Assembly (NCBI RefSeq): GCF_037543845.1
Contig: NZ_JBBIFX010000001.1
Span: forward strand, 1,178,001 to 1,242,000
Length of the DNA: 64,000 nucleotides
Source: Gymnodinialimonas ulvae
GTDB lineage: Bacteria > Pseudomonadota > Alphaproteobacteria > Rhodobacterales > Rhodobacteraceae
Reading direction: 5' to 3'
The position numbers and the translations under genes were made by a program. Below are positions 34,525 through 43,529 of this stretch, one piece after another. The stretch's first letter is position 1; every line of letters begins with the position of its first letter. The notes below the pieces were generated by a model. The model was not told where the DNA came from and made no database searches. It saw only the letters and a program-made list of their open reading frames with translations.

Positions 34525-35604
34525 ATGCAAGACGCATTCGCTGCGGAAAAATCCTCGATCGTGCTGGATGGCGACGTGACGCAGGACCTGCGCATGCTCG
34601 ATGTGACGCCGCGCAGACTGAGCAAGAAGCAAAAGGCCGCCGTAATCGTTCGGCTGCTTCTTGGCCATGGCGTGTCGTTGGGGGTCAGCAAGCTATCGCC
34701 GGACGATCAGCACGCATTGGCCCATACCATTGCCGCCCTTGGAAACATCGACAAACCGACGCTGGCGGAGGTTGTGCACGAGTTCACCCACAAAATCGAC
34801 AATCTGGCCCTCAGTTTCCCGCAGGATTTGACCGAAACCGTTGAATTGCTGGAACCCTATCTCGCGCCCGGCGCCCTCGGAAAGCTGCGCGCCACCGCAG
34901 AGCAAAACGACACGTCCGACCCTTGGGGCCGGATCGCGCGGCAATCCGTGGACCGCCTGCGCCCGCTCTTGAGCAGCGAAAGTGCTGAGGTGTGTTCGGT
35001 CCTTCTGTCCAAGCTGAGCGTGGCGAATGCGGCCGAGTTATTGGCAGGCGTGCCGCCGGAACGCTCGGATGTGTTGGCGCATTCCATGGCGCTGACGGAA
35101 GCGATTACGCCCGAACTGGTCGATCGGATCGGCCTGCACGTACTCTCGATCCTCGACGCTGCTCCGATCAACGCCTTCGACAAGGCAGCTGCTGAACGGG
35201 TCGGCGCGATCCTGAACGCGACCCCGCAGCAGGCGCGCGACCGCATGCTTGAAAACCTGCAAACGCGTGATGAGCCTTTCGCCGCCGAGGTACGCAAATC
35301 GATCTTCGCCTTCCCGCATATCCCCGCCCGGCTGGAGCCCGCCGATGTGCCTTTGGTCATGCGCAAGGTCGACAACGATACCGCCGTTACAGCACTCGCC
35401 GCAGGCAAAGAGGGCGCAGAGCTATCCGTCGAGTTCCTGCTTGAGAACATGTCCAAACGTCTGGCTGAGCAATTGCGCGATGATGCCGACGCCCGAAGCG
35501 CTCCGAAACCCGACGAGGGCGAAGCAGCCATGGCCGCCGTCATCGCCGCAATCCGCACTCTCGAGGCCGAAGGAGAGATCACGCTTCTCATCCCCGAGGA
35601 GTAG
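34525..35604 (+). CDS. fliG: flagellar motor switch protein FliG
   Basis: A 359-residue protein. The N-terminal domain has RRLSKKQKAAVIVRLLLGHG (about residues 29-48), and the C-terminal domain has VPLVMRKVDNDTAVTALAAG, then FLLENMSKRLAEQL and AIRTLEAEGEITLL. These are the FliG torque-ring signatures. FliG couples the MotAB stator to the switch. There is no other flagellar gene adjacent; only the FliM-like gene at 61854 is in the window. The start at 34525 was chosen because upstream codons include the terminator region. GTTAAC lies 49-54 bp upstream, a possible CtrA half site. Confidence 0.88.
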   Translation: MQDAFAAEKSSIVLDGDVTQDLRMLDVTPRRLSKKQKAAVIVRLLLGHGVSLGVSKLSPDDQHALAHTIAALGNIDKPTLAEVVHEFTHKIDNLALSFPQDLTETVELLEPYLAPGALGKLRATAEQNDTSDPWGRIARQSVDRLRPLLSSESAEVCSVLLSKLSVANAAELLAGVPPERSDVLAHSMALTEAITPELVDRIGLHVLSILDAAPINAFDKAAAERVGAILNATPQQARDRMLENLQTRDEPFAAEVRKSIFAFPHIPARLEPADVPLVMRKVDNDTAVTALAAGKEGAELSVEFLLENMSKRLAEQLRDDADARSAPKPDEGEAAMAAVIAAIRTLEAEGEITLLIPEE

Positions 35605-35676
35605 ATCAGCGCGCCTCCCGGGGCCTTTCCGAACTACGCGCTCGCCCCGGCCCTCAAATGGACCTATCTTTTGGCA

Positions 35677-36687
35677 ATGGTCCTCAAATTCACCGAAGCC
35701 GGTATCTACTGCCCCGCCGCTGACGCCTATATCGACCCCTGGCGTCCGGTGCCGCGCGCCCTGATCACCCATGGCCATTCCGACCATGCCCGTCCGGGCA
35801 TGGGCGCCTACATGGCGACGGCCGCCGCCGCCCCGGTGATCCATCACCGGCTCGGCGCCGATATCCACATGCAAACCACTGAATTCGGCGTCAGACACCG
35901 CATCGGTGATGCCAACATCAGCTTTCATCCCGCGGGCCATGTGCCCGGCTCCGCCCAGATCCGCGTTGAAGTCGGCGGCGAGGTCTGGGTCGCGTCCGGC
36001 GATTACAAGGTGATCGACGACGGGCTCAGCGAGCCGTTTGAACCCATCCCTTGCCACGCGTTCATCACCGAAAGCACCTTTGGCCTGCCGATCTATGACT
36101 GGCCCGACCAAGACGTGCTGGCCCGCGATCTCAACGCGTGGTGGGCCGGTTGCGTGGCCGAAGGAAAGCGCGCCGTTCTCGGCGTATATGCCCTCGGCAA
36201 GGCACAGCGCATCCTGCGCCTGCTCGATCCGGGCATCGGCCCGATCCTGACCCATGGCGCGGTCGAGGCCACGAACACCGTGTTGCGCGCGCAGGGCCTG
36301 CAACTACCCGATACGATCCGGGTGACCGACGGGATCGACGCCAAATCTCACCCCAATGCCATCGTGCTCGCCCCGCCATCGGCGCTTGGGTCTGCAAGGA
36401 TGAAGCGCTTCGGCGCAGTCTCAACCGGCTTTGCCTCGGGCTGGATGCGGCTGCGCGGGGTGCGCCGCCGCCGTGCCGCCGATCGCGGCTTTGTCGTCAG
36501 CGATCACGCCGATTGGAAAGGCCTTAACTGGGCCATAGCGCAAACCGGCGCCGAGCGCGTGTTCGTGACCCACGGCTACACCGCGCAGTTCCGCCAGTGG
36601 TTGGCTGAGCAAGGCTATGACGCGGGGATAGTCGAGACGGAATTCGGCGGCGAAGACCTTGATGAAGCAGAGGAAACCGTCGCATGA
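35677..36687 (+). CDS. ligase-associated DNA exonuclease (metallo-beta-lactamase fold)
   Basis: A 336-residue beta-CASP-like nuclease. The metal site HGHSDH is at 32-37 (H32, H34, D36, H37), followed by HPAGHVPGSAQI with the next His, and late FVVSDHADWKGL and VFVTHGYTAQF. The family is encoded beside ATP-dependent DNA ligases and is predicted to trim DNA ends in repair. An in-frame TTG at 35671 is an alternative start. The TGA overlaps the hydrolase ATG. It heads a three-gene operon with the hydrolase and ligase. Confidence 0.9.
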   Translation: MVLKFTEAGIYCPAADAYIDPWRPVPRALITHGHSDHARPGMGAYMATAAAAPVIHHRLGADIHMQTTEFGVRHRIGDANISFHPAGHVPGSAQIRVEVGGEVWVASGDYKVIDDGLSEPFEPIPCHAFITESTFGLPIYDWPDQDVLARDLNAWWAGCVAEGKRAVLGVYALGKAQRILRLLDPGIGPILTHGAVEATNTVLRAQGLQLPDTIRVTDGIDAKSHPNAIVLAPPSALGSARMKRFGAVSTGFASGWMRLRGVRRRRAADRGFVVSDHADWKGLNWAIAQTGAERVFVTHGYTAQFRQWLAEQGYDAGIVETEFGGEDLDEAEETVA

Positions 36688-37565
36688 AACCCCTGTCCCT
36701 GGCCGACCGTTTCTTTGTTCTTCAGGCCCGCACCCTCGAACGCGCCGCCCTGCGCTTCGTTGCTCCGCAACGCATCCTGCGCGTCCTGTTCGCCCTCATC
36801 GCCCGAATCGGCGGACGGCTGCCGCGCGGCATGATCCCGATCCGCGACCGGCACGGCGCGCTCTGGTTCCGTCCCGATGCCGTCGCCCGTGATGCCCCCG
36901 TCATCCTCTATATCCACGGCGGCGGCTTCACCATCGGCGGCCCCCGCACCCATGCGGCGTTGGTCGGGGCCCTGGCCAAGGCGGCCGGCATGCGCGCCGT
37001 TGCCGCAAGCTACAGGCTGGCCCCCGAACACCCGTTTCCCGCCGCCCGCGACGATGCCATTGCCACCTATGCGCGCCTGGTAGAGGCCGGAACGCCCCCC
37101 ATCGCCATCGCAGGCGACAGCGCGGGCGGTTGCCTGTCGCTCAGCGTTTTGCAACATGCGCGTGATATGGGCTGGCCATTGCCGAAAGCTGCCTGCCTGA
37201 TCGCGCCCATCGGGGATCTATCCGGCTCGGTCGAGGCGCGATTTGGAGAGGCCGAAAACGAGATCCTGATCCCACCGCAATGGCCCGCGCGCATCCGCGA
37301 GGTCTATCTGCGCGGCCTCGACCCCACCGCACCGGAAATCTCCCCGCTTTTGGGCGATCTTTCTGGCCTGCCCCCCACCCTGATCCAAGCCGCGACCGGC
37401 GAAGCCCTGGCCCAAGACAGCGCCCGCATCGTCGCCGCGATGGATGACGCCACGCTTGATCTCTGGCCCGGCCTGCAACATGTCTGGCACCTGCACGCGG
37501 GCCGCGCCCCCGTCGCCGACCGTGCCATCGCGCAGCTCGCCGACTTCATCAAATCGCACGCATGA
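36684..37565 (+). CDS. HSL-type alpha/beta hydrolase
   Basis: A 293-residue hydrolase with the oxyanion motif HGGG (78-81) and nucleophile elbow GDSAGG (S146), the hormone-sensitive-lipase class. His in LQHVWHLHAG is the likely catalytic base. It should hydrolyse small esters. It overlaps the exonuclease stop (36684) and the ligase start (37562) by 4 bp each, so it is fully embedded in the DNA repair operon, an unusual position for an esterase. Confidence 0.88.
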   Translation: MKPLSLADRFFVLQARTLERAALRFVAPQRILRVLFALIARIGGRLPRGMIPIRDRHGALWFRPDAVARDAPVILYIHGGGFTIGGPRTHAALVGALAKAAGMRAVAASYRLAPEHPFPAARDDAIATYARLVEAGTPPIAIAGDSAGGCLSLSVLQHARDMGWPLPKAACLIAPIGDLSGSVEARFGEAENEILIPPQWPARIREVYLRGLDPTAPEISPLLGDLSGLPPTLIQAATGEALAQDSARIVAAMDDATLDLWPGLQHVWHLHAGRAPVADRAIAQLADFIKSHA

Positions 37566-39160
37566 AGGACTTTGCCGCCCTTTTCACCACGCTGGACCAG
37601 ACAACCAAGACCAGCGCAAAGATCGAGGCGCTTGCCGCCTATTTTGCCGCCGCACACGAGGACGACAAGATCTGGACCATTGCGCTTTTGTCCGGGCGCC
37701 GCCCGCGGCGCGCAATCACCACCACCAAATTGCGGGAATGGGCTGCCGAACGCGCAGGCATCCCGCTGTGGCTGTTCGAGGCCTGCTACCCCGTCGTGGG
37801 CGACCTGTCCGAGACCATCGCGTTGGTCCTGCCGGAGCCGAAATCGCGCATCGAAAAGTCGCTCAGCGCGTGGATCGCAACGCTGCGCGGTCTCGACACC
37901 GCAGATGAAGACACGCGCAAGGCCGCCATTCTGCAGGCCTGGGACGGGTTACCGCCGATCGAACGCTTCGTGTTCAACAAGCTGATCACCGGGGGCTGGC
38001 GCATGGGGGTCAGCCAGAAACTGATGACACGCGCATTGTCCAAGGCCACCGGGATCGAGGAGGCCGAACTGACCCACCGCCTGATGGGCGATTGGTCGCC
38101 CGACACGGTCTCGTGGGACAGTTTGATCGAAGCGCCCGATCCGACGGCCGACCTGAGCCGTCCCTATCCGTTCTACCTCGCCTACCAACTGGAGCAGGAA
38201 CCACATGAACTTGGCGACGTAAGTGATTGGTTGGCCGAGCGAAAATGGGATGGCATTCGGGGACAATTGATCCTGCGCGGCGGCGAGCGATTCTTGTGGT
38301 CGCGGGGCGAAGACCTGATGACCGACCGCTTCCCGGAATTTGCGCAGCTCATCGATTTTCTACCCTCCGGCACCGTTTTGGACGGCGAAGTTCTGGCCTA
38401 TGATCACGCGGCTGAAGCCCCGCTCAGTTTCAACAAGCTGCAACCGCGCATCGGGCGCAAAACCGTGCCGAAGAAGCTCCTGGCCGAGGCGCCCTGCATC
38501 CTGATGGCCTATGATCTTCTCGAATGGCAGGGGGCGGACCTGCGCCAGACCCCGCTGGCCGACCGGCGCGCCATCCTCGAAGAAACCATCGCCACCCTCC
38601 CCGCCGACTTGCCGATCCGCATCTCTCCCCGCATCAAATCCGATGCTTGGGACGGGCTCACCCAGGCCCGCGCGATCAGCCGCAATATCGGCGCCGAGGG
38701 GCTGATGCTCAAACGCCTGAACGCGCCCTACCTGGCCGGTCGCAAGAAGGGCGATTGGTGGAAATGGAAGGTCGATCCGCTGACCATCGACGCGGTGATG
38801 ATCTATGCGCAAGCGGGCTCGGGACGGCGCGCGACACTTTACACCGACTTCACCTTCGCCGTTTGGAACGGCAACGATCTTGTGCCCTTCACCAAGGCCT
38901 ATTCCGGCCTGACCGACGCGGAGTTTCGCGAAATCACGGCCTGGGTGCGCAAGAACACCACCGACCGCTTCGGCCCGGTGCGTGCGGTCAAACCGCACCA
39001 TGTCTTCGAGATCGCCTTCGAGGGCATTCAGGCCAGCCCCCGCCATAAATCCGGCGTCGCGTTGCGCTTTCCCCGCATGGCCCGTTGGCGCAAGGACAAG
39101 CCGCTGGCCGAGGCCAACACGCTCGATGATCTGAACCAAATGCTGGAGACATATGGGTGA
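37562..39160 (+). CDS. ATP-dependent DNA ligase (ligase-exonuclease module)
   Basis: A 532-residue ligase. An N-terminal helical DNA-binding domain (1-200) is followed by the nucleotidyltransferase domain with the adenylated lysine in ERKWDGIRG (K228) and the motif VLDGEVLAY, then EGLMLKR and the OB fold with WWKWKVDPLT. It seals nicks with ATP. It fits the group that travels with a metallo-beta-lactamase exonuclease and usually an Lhr-type helicase and a phosphoesterase; the helicase and phosphoesterase are absent here. Its TGA overlaps a GTG of a short downstream ORF. Confidence 0.92.
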   Translation: MKDFAALFTTLDQTTKTSAKIEALAAYFAAAHEDDKIWTIALLSGRRPRRAITTTKLREWAAERAGIPLWLFEACYPVVGDLSETIALVLPEPKSRIEKSLSAWIATLRGLDTADEDTRKAAILQAWDGLPPIERFVFNKLITGGWRMGVSQKLMTRALSKATGIEEAELTHRLMGDWSPDTVSWDSLIEAPDPTADLSRPYPFYLAYQLEQEPHELGDVSDWLAERKWDGIRGQLILRGGERFLWSRGEDLMTDRFPEFAQLIDFLPSGTVLDGEVLAYDHAAEAPLSFNKLQPRIGRKTVPKKLLAEAPCILMAYDLLEWQGADLRQTPLADRRAILEETIATLPADLPIRISPRIKSDAWDGLTQARAISRNIGAEGLMLKRLNAPYLAGRKKGDWWKWKVDPLTIDAVMIYAQAGSGRRATLYTDFTFAVWNGNDLVPFTKAYSGLTDAEFREITAWVRKNTTDRFGPVRAVKPHHVFEIAFEGIQASPRHKSGVALRFPRMARWRKDKPLAEANTLDDLNQMLETYG

Positions 39161-39366
39161 TCTCCGCTGCATTTGCGGCCACTCTCGCCTGCACCCCGGC
39201 TCTGGCCTGCGTAACCTCTGATGGCGGACGGCCTGGTACCGACCGGGTGATCTGCAACGGGTTCGCCCTCCTGGAACAGGTCACTGCAAGCGGCAGCTCA
39301 GCGGATTTTCAGAAGCTGACCGCCGACCTCAGGGCAGCGATGGCGTTTCTTGCCCAAGCGGATTGA
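39157..39366 (+). CDS. possible small secreted protein (69 aa)
   Basis: A 69-residue ORF starting with GTG that overlaps the ligase TGA (GTGA). The first 17 residues look like a weak signal peptide (MISAAFAATLACTPALA, then CVTSDGG), with three cysteines overall. No ribosome site is visible other than coupling to the ligase. No family recognised. It could be spurious, but the overlap and the signal-like start favour a gene. Confidence 0.45.
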   Translation: MISAAFAATLACTPALACVTSDGGRPGTDRVICNGFALLEQVTASGSSADFQKLTADLRAAMAFLAQAD

Positions 39367-39467
39367 ACGCGCAGGGGCGGGCAGCGGCACGGCCTGGCCC
39401 CTCAACTCAAAGGGCGTTTTGTGGTATAGATGAGGGCACCGAACCCCTGACCTGGAGGATTTGGAAG

Positions 39468-39641
39468 ATGCTTCAAAGCGATATCACCCAATACGCCCAC
39501 GCCCTGTTCGTGGCCCATGGCGACAAAGCCGAGGCCGAAGCGGCACAAAAGGCGCGCAATGCGCAGAATACCGCCGAAAGCCGTAAGTGGGATCAGATCC
39601 GGCTCCACATCAAGGAATTGCGCGGCGCGCGGCAAACCTGA
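39468..39641 (+). CDS. small conserved hypothetical protein (57 aa)
   Basis: A 57-residue, highly charged helical protein (MLQSDITQYAHALFVAHGDK, then AEAEAAQKARNAQNTAESRK). GGAGGATTTGGAAG precedes the ATG, a good ribosome site. No membrane segment. Not assigned to a named family. It sits between the ligase operon and the convergent glutamine amidotransferase gene. Confidence 0.7.
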   Translation: MLQSDITQYAHALFVAHGDKAEAEAAQKARNAQNTAESRKWDQIRLHIKELRGARQT

Positions 39642-39683
39642 CCCGCGTGAGGCAAGGCGCGCCGGCACCCATGGCGAGACAGC

Positions 39684-40463
39684 TCAGGCGACGTCGCCCA
39701 CCGCAACGGGCCGTTGCCCCGCGGCCCATTCCCGCGCGGCCTCGCCAAACGCGGCAAACAACGGCTGGCTGACCGGATCATCGGCGGCGCGGTATTCGGG
39801 ATGCCATTGCACGGACAAGGTGAAGCCAGGCGCGTCGGCTATATAGATCGCTTCGGGCGTGCCGTCAGGCGCATGACCGTCAATCACCACACGGGGGCCG
39901 GGCACCTTGATCCCCTGCCCGTGCAGCGTGTTGGTCATCACCGTGCGCGCACCAAGAAGTCGATGGAAGGGACCGTTGTCGCCAAAGGTCACCTCATGGC
40001 GCAGGGCGAACTTCTCCTCCATCGTGCCATCGGGCGGCATGCGGTGGTTCATCCGACCCGGCAAATCCCGGATCTCGGGATAAAGCGAGCCGCCCATGGC
40101 CACGTTGACCTCTTGGAATCCGCGGCAGACGCCGAAAAACGGCTGCCCCCGCTCGACGCAAGCCCGTACCAGCGCCAGCGCCAGCTGATCGCGCGCGCGA
40201 TCCATGGTGCCGTGCGCTTCGGTATAATCCTCACCATATTCCTCGGGATGCACATTCGGACGCCCACCGGTGAACAGGAACCCGTCACAGACCTCCAGAA
40301 GGTCGTCCAGATCAATGAACCGCGGATCGGAGGGGATGATCATCGGCAAACCGCCAGACACCTCCGCAATGGCTTCCGAATTCATCGTACCGCCCGCATG
40401 GGTCGGGTACTCATCGTTGATGAGGTAATGATTTCCAATGATGCCGATAACGGGACGAGGCAT
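39684..40463 (-). CDS. gamma-glutamyl-gamma-aminobutyrate hydrolase-like (C26) protein
   Basis: A 259-residue class I glutamine amidotransferase-like protein. The catalytic Cys is in FFGVCRGFQEVNVAMGG (C113), and the His/Glu pair in SVQWHPEYR (H221, E223). Oxyanion glycines are in GFLFTGGRPNVHP. It resembles PuuD-type enzymes, which hydrolyse gamma-glutamyl conjugates of GABA in polyamine use; the substrate here is inferred. No other putrescine-pathway gene is adjacent. Confidence 0.88.
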   Translation of the reverse strand: MPRPVIGIIGNHYLINDEYPTHAGGTMNSEAIAEVSGGLPMIIPSDPRFIDLDDLLEVCDGFLFTGGRPNVHPEEYGEDYTEAHGTMDRARDQLALALVRACVERGQPFFGVCRGFQEVNVAMGGSLYPEIRDLPGRMNHRMPPDGTMEEKFALRHEVTFGDNGPFHRLLGARTVMTNTLHGQGIKVPGPRVVIDGHAPDGTPEAIYIADAPGFTLSVQWHPEYRAADDPVSQPLFAAFGEAAREWAAGQRPVAVGDVA

Positions 40464-40739
40464 AAGACCCCCAACGTTGCATATGAAAGATTACCTAACC
40501 CTGAAGCGTGGCAAGGAAAAGGCATTGTAACGCGCAGACCGCCCCGCATTTATGCACATGCCGCAAATTCCGGCAGATCAACGCCCGAGAATCCGCAAAT
40601 ACGGACGCTGCTCAAAACAACAAGGACACCGGGCGACCGGCATGCCGGTCCCACCTTGTCATCTTGTCAAAAAGCCTCGCGGGACGGTGCCCTAGGTCGA
40701 CCGAATGCTGCGCCTCCGACATCCGCCCCATCCGGCGCC
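40464..40739. other. intergenic region with a 16-bp palindrome
   Basis: A 276-bp gap. It contains the perfect palindrome GACCGGCATGCCGGTC (40635-40650). The 40 bp nearest the amidotransferase start is AT-rich and probably its promoter. No ORF here looks coding. Confidence 0.55.
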
Positions 40740-41120
40740 TCAATCCGGCAATTTCGCCGTCACTTCGATCTCGATCTTCATGCGCGGATCTTGCAGGCGC
40801 GCCGCGATCATGGTCGCTGCCGGTCGCGCCTCGCCCAACCACGCGCGGATCACGGGCCAACAGGCCTCCCAATCGGCCGCATCAGGCAGGAAGTAGCTCA
40901 CCCGCACCACATCAGACATGTCCGCTCCGGCGTCGCGCAACGCTGCGTCGATATTGCGAAACGTCTGCTCGGCCTGCGCCGCGATATCCTCCGCGATCTC
41001 CATGGTTGCGTAATCGAACCCTGTCGTGCCCGCGACGAAGACCCATCCGTCCTGCACCACCGCGCGGCTGTAGCCGATCTCTGCTTCGAACGGCGACCCC
41101 GACGAAATCAGGCGTCTCAT
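40740..41120 (-). CDS. RidA family protein
   Basis: A 126-residue protein of the RidA/YjgF fold with VFVAGTTGFDYATMEIAEDI, QAEQTFRNIDAALRDAGADM and the final PRMKIEIEVTAKLP. RidA proteins hydrolyse reactive enamine/imine intermediates; this one lacks certainty about the subgroup. Its start overlaps the stop of the GlcG-like gene by 4 bp (41117-41120), so they are coupled. Confidence 0.9.
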   Translation of the reverse strand: MRRLISSGSPFEAEIGYSRAVVQDGWVFVAGTTGFDYATMEIAEDIAAQAEQTFRNIDAALRDAGADMSDVVRVSYFLPDAADWEACWPVIRAWLGEARPAATMIAARLQDPRMKIEIEVTAKLPD

Positions 41121-41536
41121 GCACGCGCCTCGAAGCCCGCGGCCTCGATCCCCGCAACGGCCACCTCTGCATCCGCCTCGGACGTGTCGCCCGTGACGCC
41201 AACCGCTCCCACTACAACCCCGTCGCGCAGCACCAGAACACCGCCTGGCACCGGGATCACCTTACCGCCATAGGCGCCGTTCACAGCGGCCATGAAATAC
41301 GCTTGCGTCTCGGCACGGGCCATCTGAGCGCTGCCGGGCATCCCCAGCATCACCGCGCCATAGGCCTTGCCGCGCGCGATCTCGAACCGGCCGGGCGCGG
41401 CCTCGTCCTCGCGCTCGAAGGCAAGCACATGGCCACCGGCATCCAGCACGACAACGGACAGTGGTCGCAAGTCCATCTCGCGCCCCTTGGCGCGGGCGGT
41501 GGCAATCATGGTTCGGGCGGCTTCAAGGGTAATCAT
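41117..41536 (-). CDS. GlcG/HbpS family heme-binding-like protein
   Basis: A 139-residue protein typical of the GlcG/HbpS/PduO-C fold: LEAARTMIATARAKGREMDL, then PLSVVVLDAGGHVLAFERED and IPVPGGVLVLRDGVVVGAVG. Members bind heme, cobalamin or other small ligands, and act in glycolate or diol use; the role here is unknown. The start at 41536 gives MITLEAARTM and leaves the upstream frame out. It forms an operon with the RidA-like gene. Confidence 0.88.
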   Translation of the reverse strand: MITLEAARTMIATARAKGREMDLRPLSVVVLDAGGHVLAFEREDEAAPGRFEIARGKAYGAVMLGMPGSAQMARAETQAYFMAAVNGAYGGKVIPVPGGVLVLRDGVVVGAVGVTGDTSEADAEVAVAGIEAAGFEARA

Positions 41537-41673
41537 GGCGGCTTTCTCCGGCTTGGGTTGCGTCTTTTTCACCGACCCGCCGCGCCGGGGCAACCGGCTT
41601 TGCGCCCCACCCACAAGGCGCGATCACGGGGCTTTCATTGGCACCTCGCGCCCACGTCGCTATCGTGACACCC

Positions 41674-42243
41674 ATGATCGCCCGCCTGCTCCCCCCTTTC
41701 GCCACCGCGCGCCTGCCGCGACGGCGCAGCCTGCTCAAGGCGTTGCACTGGGCTATCATCCCGTTTTTCATCTGGTTCATGTTCGCCGATCCCGACGCGC
41801 TGCGCCGGATGGGGCCCGGCTGGTTCCAGCTGCATTCCATCAACGGCCTGATCTTCGTGACGCTGGCGCTGATCTGGACGGCGACGCATCTTCGCAAAGG
41901 TCTGGCCTCCCGCCCGGGCCCGAAACTGCCGCCGCTTGCGCGGCGTGTGCATCCGCTCCTTCACAAGACCCTGATCTGGGGGCTGTTTCTTGTCGCGCTT
42001 GGCGGGTTTGGCCTTGGCCTGACCTCGGCCGTCCTGCTGCGTGCGGGTGGGGTGTTGCCCGTCGCGCCTCCGCTTGATTTGCCGCAGGCCCATGCAATCG
42101 TGTCGTGGCTGCATGTCTACCAATTCTACGCGCTGGCCGTGATCGTCATCGCCCATGCGGGATTTCATATCTGGCGTCATGTCTGGCTGCGTGACAATGC
42201 GCTTCGGATCATGGCGCCGCGGGTGCTGCATCGCTATCTATAG
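41674..42243 (+). CDS. cytochrome b561-type membrane protein
   Basis: A 189-residue protein with four membrane helices. Candidate heme-ligand histidines are H25 (LKALHWAIIPFF), H54 (FQLHSINGL), H147 (SWLHVYQFY) and H161 (VIAHAGFHIW), the usual pattern for two b hemes. It probably passes electrons across the inner membrane to an unidentified partner. The ATG at 41674 removes a leader that would not match. The zinc-ribbon gene follows 94 bp downstream. Confidence 0.85.
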   Translation: MIARLLPPFATARLPRRRSLLKALHWAIIPFFIWFMFADPDALRRMGPGWFQLHSINGLIFVTLALIWTATHLRKGLASRPGPKLPPLARRVHPLLHKTLIWGLFLVALGGFGLGLTSAVLLRAGGVLPVAPPLDLPQAHAIVSWLHVYQFYALAVIVIAHAGFHIWRHVWLRDNALRIMAPRVLHRYL

Positions 42244-42337
42244 CACCGAGACCTGTCGTTTGACGGGTTGAGTTGCGCGGCCAGTCGCGAAATGGTGGTG
42301 CACGCGCCCTGTTCCACGGCAAGAAGAGCCCGCCCCA

Positions 42338-43459
42338 ATGTCCGACACGTTCGACAACCTGCCTGAAACCGCCCGCCCGGGCGACGAGCATCGATTTCCT
42401 TGTTCGAATTGCGGCTCGGACATGCGCTTTGCACCGACGCAGGGCAAGCTGATCTGCGATCATTGCGGCCATGAAGAGCCCATTGACGTGCCCGAGGATC
42501 AGGCCGGAGTGGCCCTGGTCGAGAACGATTTCGAAGCCGCGTTGCGGGGCCAATTGTCGGCGATGGAAATCGAGGAGACCCGCGTTTCGCAATGCCCGTC
42601 CTGCGGCGCGCAGGTGCAATTCGATGCCGACACACACGCCAAGGAATGCCCGTTCTGCGCTACGCCCGTGGTCACCGACACCGGCACCCACCGTCACATC
42701 AAACCCAAAGGTGTGATCCCGTTCCAGCTTGAGGAACGCGACGCGCACAAGGCCATGGACCGCTGGCTTGGCAGCCTGTGGTTCGCGCCCAACGGGCTCA
42801 AGGACTACGCCCGCAAAGGCCGCTCGCTCGACGGGATCTACGTCCCGTACTGGACCTATGATGCCGATACCGCGACCTCGTACCGGGGCCAGCGCGGGAC
42901 GGCCTATTACGTCACCGTTACCGGCGCTGACGGCAAACCGAAACAGCAACGCCGCATGCGCTGGACCCGCACGCAGGGCCGCGTCAGCCGGTTTTTCGAT
43001 GATATTCTGGTGCTGGCCTCGCGCTCGCTGCCCAAGCGTTACACCGATGCGCTGGCGCCATGGAACCTCGCCGGTCTGGCCGAATACAGGCCGGAGTTTC
43101 TGTCGGGCTTCCGCGCCGAGGGCTACACGGTCGAGCTTGACGAGGGCATGGCCGAGGCCCGCCGGATCATGGACGCGCAGATCCGCCGCGACATCCGCCG
43201 CGACATCGGCGGCGATGCGCAGCGCATCGATGCCATGAACACCCGTGTCGACAACACGACCTTCAAACATATCCTGCTGCCGGTCTGGATCGCCGCCTAC
43301 AAATACCGCGGAAAAAGCTATCGCTTCGTAGTGAATGCCCAATCCGGCAAGGTGCAGGGTGAACGCCCCTATTCCGCGATCAAGATCGCCATCGCGATTG
43401 TTCTGGCGATCGTTCTGGCGGCGGCCGTGATCTACGGAATGGAGCTGGCCGACGTCTAG
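42338..43459 (+). CDS. zinc-ribbon membrane protein (TFIIB-type finger)
   Basis: A 373-residue protein. Two zinc ribbons are at the N-terminus: C22, C25, C40, C43 and C86, C89, C104, C107. A middle domain (120-340) is rich in W/Y (IYVPYWTYDADTATSYRG), and one membrane helix lies near the C-terminus (about 346-367). Such proteins are often misannotated as helicases because of the ribbons, but no helicase motif is present. Likely cytoplasmic face of the inner membrane. Function unknown. A hairpin follows the stop. Confidence 0.82.
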   Translation: MSDTFDNLPETARPGDEHRFPCSNCGSDMRFAPTQGKLICDHCGHEEPIDVPEDQAGVALVENDFEAALRGQLSAMEIEETRVSQCPSCGAQVQFDADTHAKECPFCATPVVTDTGTHRHIKPKGVIPFQLEERDAHKAMDRWLGSLWFAPNGLKDYARKGRSLDGIYVPYWTYDADTATSYRGQRGTAYYVTVTGADGKPKQQRRMRWTRTQGRVSRFFDDILVLASRSLPKRYTDALAPWNLAGLAEYRPEFLSGFRAEGYTVELDEGMAEARRIMDAQIRRDIRRDIGGDAQRIDAMNTRVDNTTFKHILLPVWIAAYKYRGKSYRFVVNAQSGKVQGERPYSAIKIAIAIVLAIVLAAAVIYGMELADV

Positions 43460-43480
43460 GCCCGCCGTACGAACGTAAAC

Positions 43481-43502
43481 AGCCCCGCGCAGACGCGGGG
43501 CT
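43481..43502. terminator. bidirectional hairpin between convergent genes
   Basis: A perfect 9-bp stem AGCCCCGCG (43481-43489) and CGCGGGGCT (43494-43502) with loop CAGA, between the zinc-ribbon gene and the convergent VPLPA-CTERM gene. T-tracts are weak on both sides, but position and stem strength suit a shared terminator. Confidence 0.7.
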
Positions 43503-43529
43503 GCCGTCGACCTCCAATCGAGGTTGCAA

